Positions 63,837 through 64,000 of a stretch of 64,000 nt of DNA are shown here, one piece after another. The translations under genes were made by a program, and so were the position numbers. The notes below the pieces were generated by a model. It saw only the letters and a program-made list of their open reading frames with translations. It did not search any database and was not told the DNA's origin. Source of the stretch: Chromatium weissei. Its GTDB lineage: Bacteria > Pseudomonadota > Gammaproteobacteria > Chromatiales > Chromatiaceae. The DNA is taken from NCBI RefSeq assembly GCF_016583765.1, contig NZ_NRRR01000004.1, positions 62,001-126,000 of the forward strand, given 5' to 3'. Each line of letters begins with the position of its first letter. The stretch's first letter is position 1.

Positions 63837-64000
63837 CGTGTTTTATCTCGTGGTGCGACGCAGCAGCGCCAGCAACAATAACAATACGACATGTGGTTTT
63901 TTTACCTGTGACGATTTGCATTCAATTTTGTCAACACGATTATTTGTGCCACAATTAACAAATCCAAATCGCCGCAGTATTCGATTGTTGATTTATTGCA

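Overview
The window is a compact chromosomal segment of about 64 kb with roughly 60 protein genes, one tRNA and no rRNA, IS element, prophage or CRISPR array. Base composition is moderate (near 50% GC by eye). Gene content points to a gammaproteobacterium: oligoribonuclease, ubiE-ubiJ-ubiB, rapA, lptM-lysA-dapF-DUF484, tadA and a periplasmic LigE-type ligase. The qmoAB-hdrCB electron-transfer operon suggests dissimilatory sulfur oxidation, and a BchJ-like V4R protein next to a HemN-like protein hints at a Chromatiales/Thiotrichales-type lineage. The lineage is inference; no 16S gene is present.

Layout. 1-8.8 kb: end of aroE, a phosphorelay pair (HPt protein and response regulator), orn, the ubiquinone genes ubiE-ubiJ-ubiB behind a DUF971 gene, then a soluble hybrid histidine kinase with its own response regulator. 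8.8-15 kb (minus strand): an isolated V/A-type ATPase subunit B, an SDR and a PTPS-family pterin enzyme lacking the usual catalytic Cys, the antiporter NhaD, an ankyrin lipoprotein and a Pro/Ala/Lys-rich lipoprotein. 15-20 kb (plus): tRNA-Thr(CGU) with promoter and terminator, a secreted nuclease, tadA, TRAP transporter permeases without a binding protein, and a DNA methyltransferase fused to an Mrr-like nuclease domain. 20-24.8 kb (minus): a ZorA/ZorB-like (MotA/MotB-type) ion-motor pair, an unrecognised membrane-anchored protein, YceI and DUF2202 proteins.

25-27.5 kb: gpmI and thyA. 27.5-38.5 kb: one long plus-strand glycan or protein-modification operon. It holds a TPR-FkbM methyltransferase, CDP-glucose synthesis and dehydration (rfbF, rfbG), a 3,5-epimerase-like protein, a reductase, CmcI-like and TylF-like methyltransferases, and two tandem TPR-OGT (SPINDLY/GT41) glycosyltransferases. 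The middle of it is visibly more A+T rich than its surroundings. 38.7-44.3 kb: pssA, then hemN-like, bchJ-like, an AMP-ligase, proline iminopeptidase and dtd. 44.3-54.4 kb (minus): rapA, thiC and the qmoA-qmoB-hdrC-hdrB operon. 54.5-64 kb: ligE, a sulfotransferase, lptM-lysA-methyltransferase-dapF-DUF484, a double META-domain protein, a DegT-family aminotransferase, a 50-residue membrane protein, sppA and a chorismate-lyase-like protein.

Best candidates for undescribed biology: the ZorAB-like motor with its unknown envelope partner (21.5-24.8 kb); the modification operon in which an FkbM methyltransferase and an OGT share a closely similar N-terminal TPR module; and the PTPS/SDR pair with altered catalytic residues. 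A 7-bp-period repeat (TTNNCAG type) recurs in four intergenic gaps.
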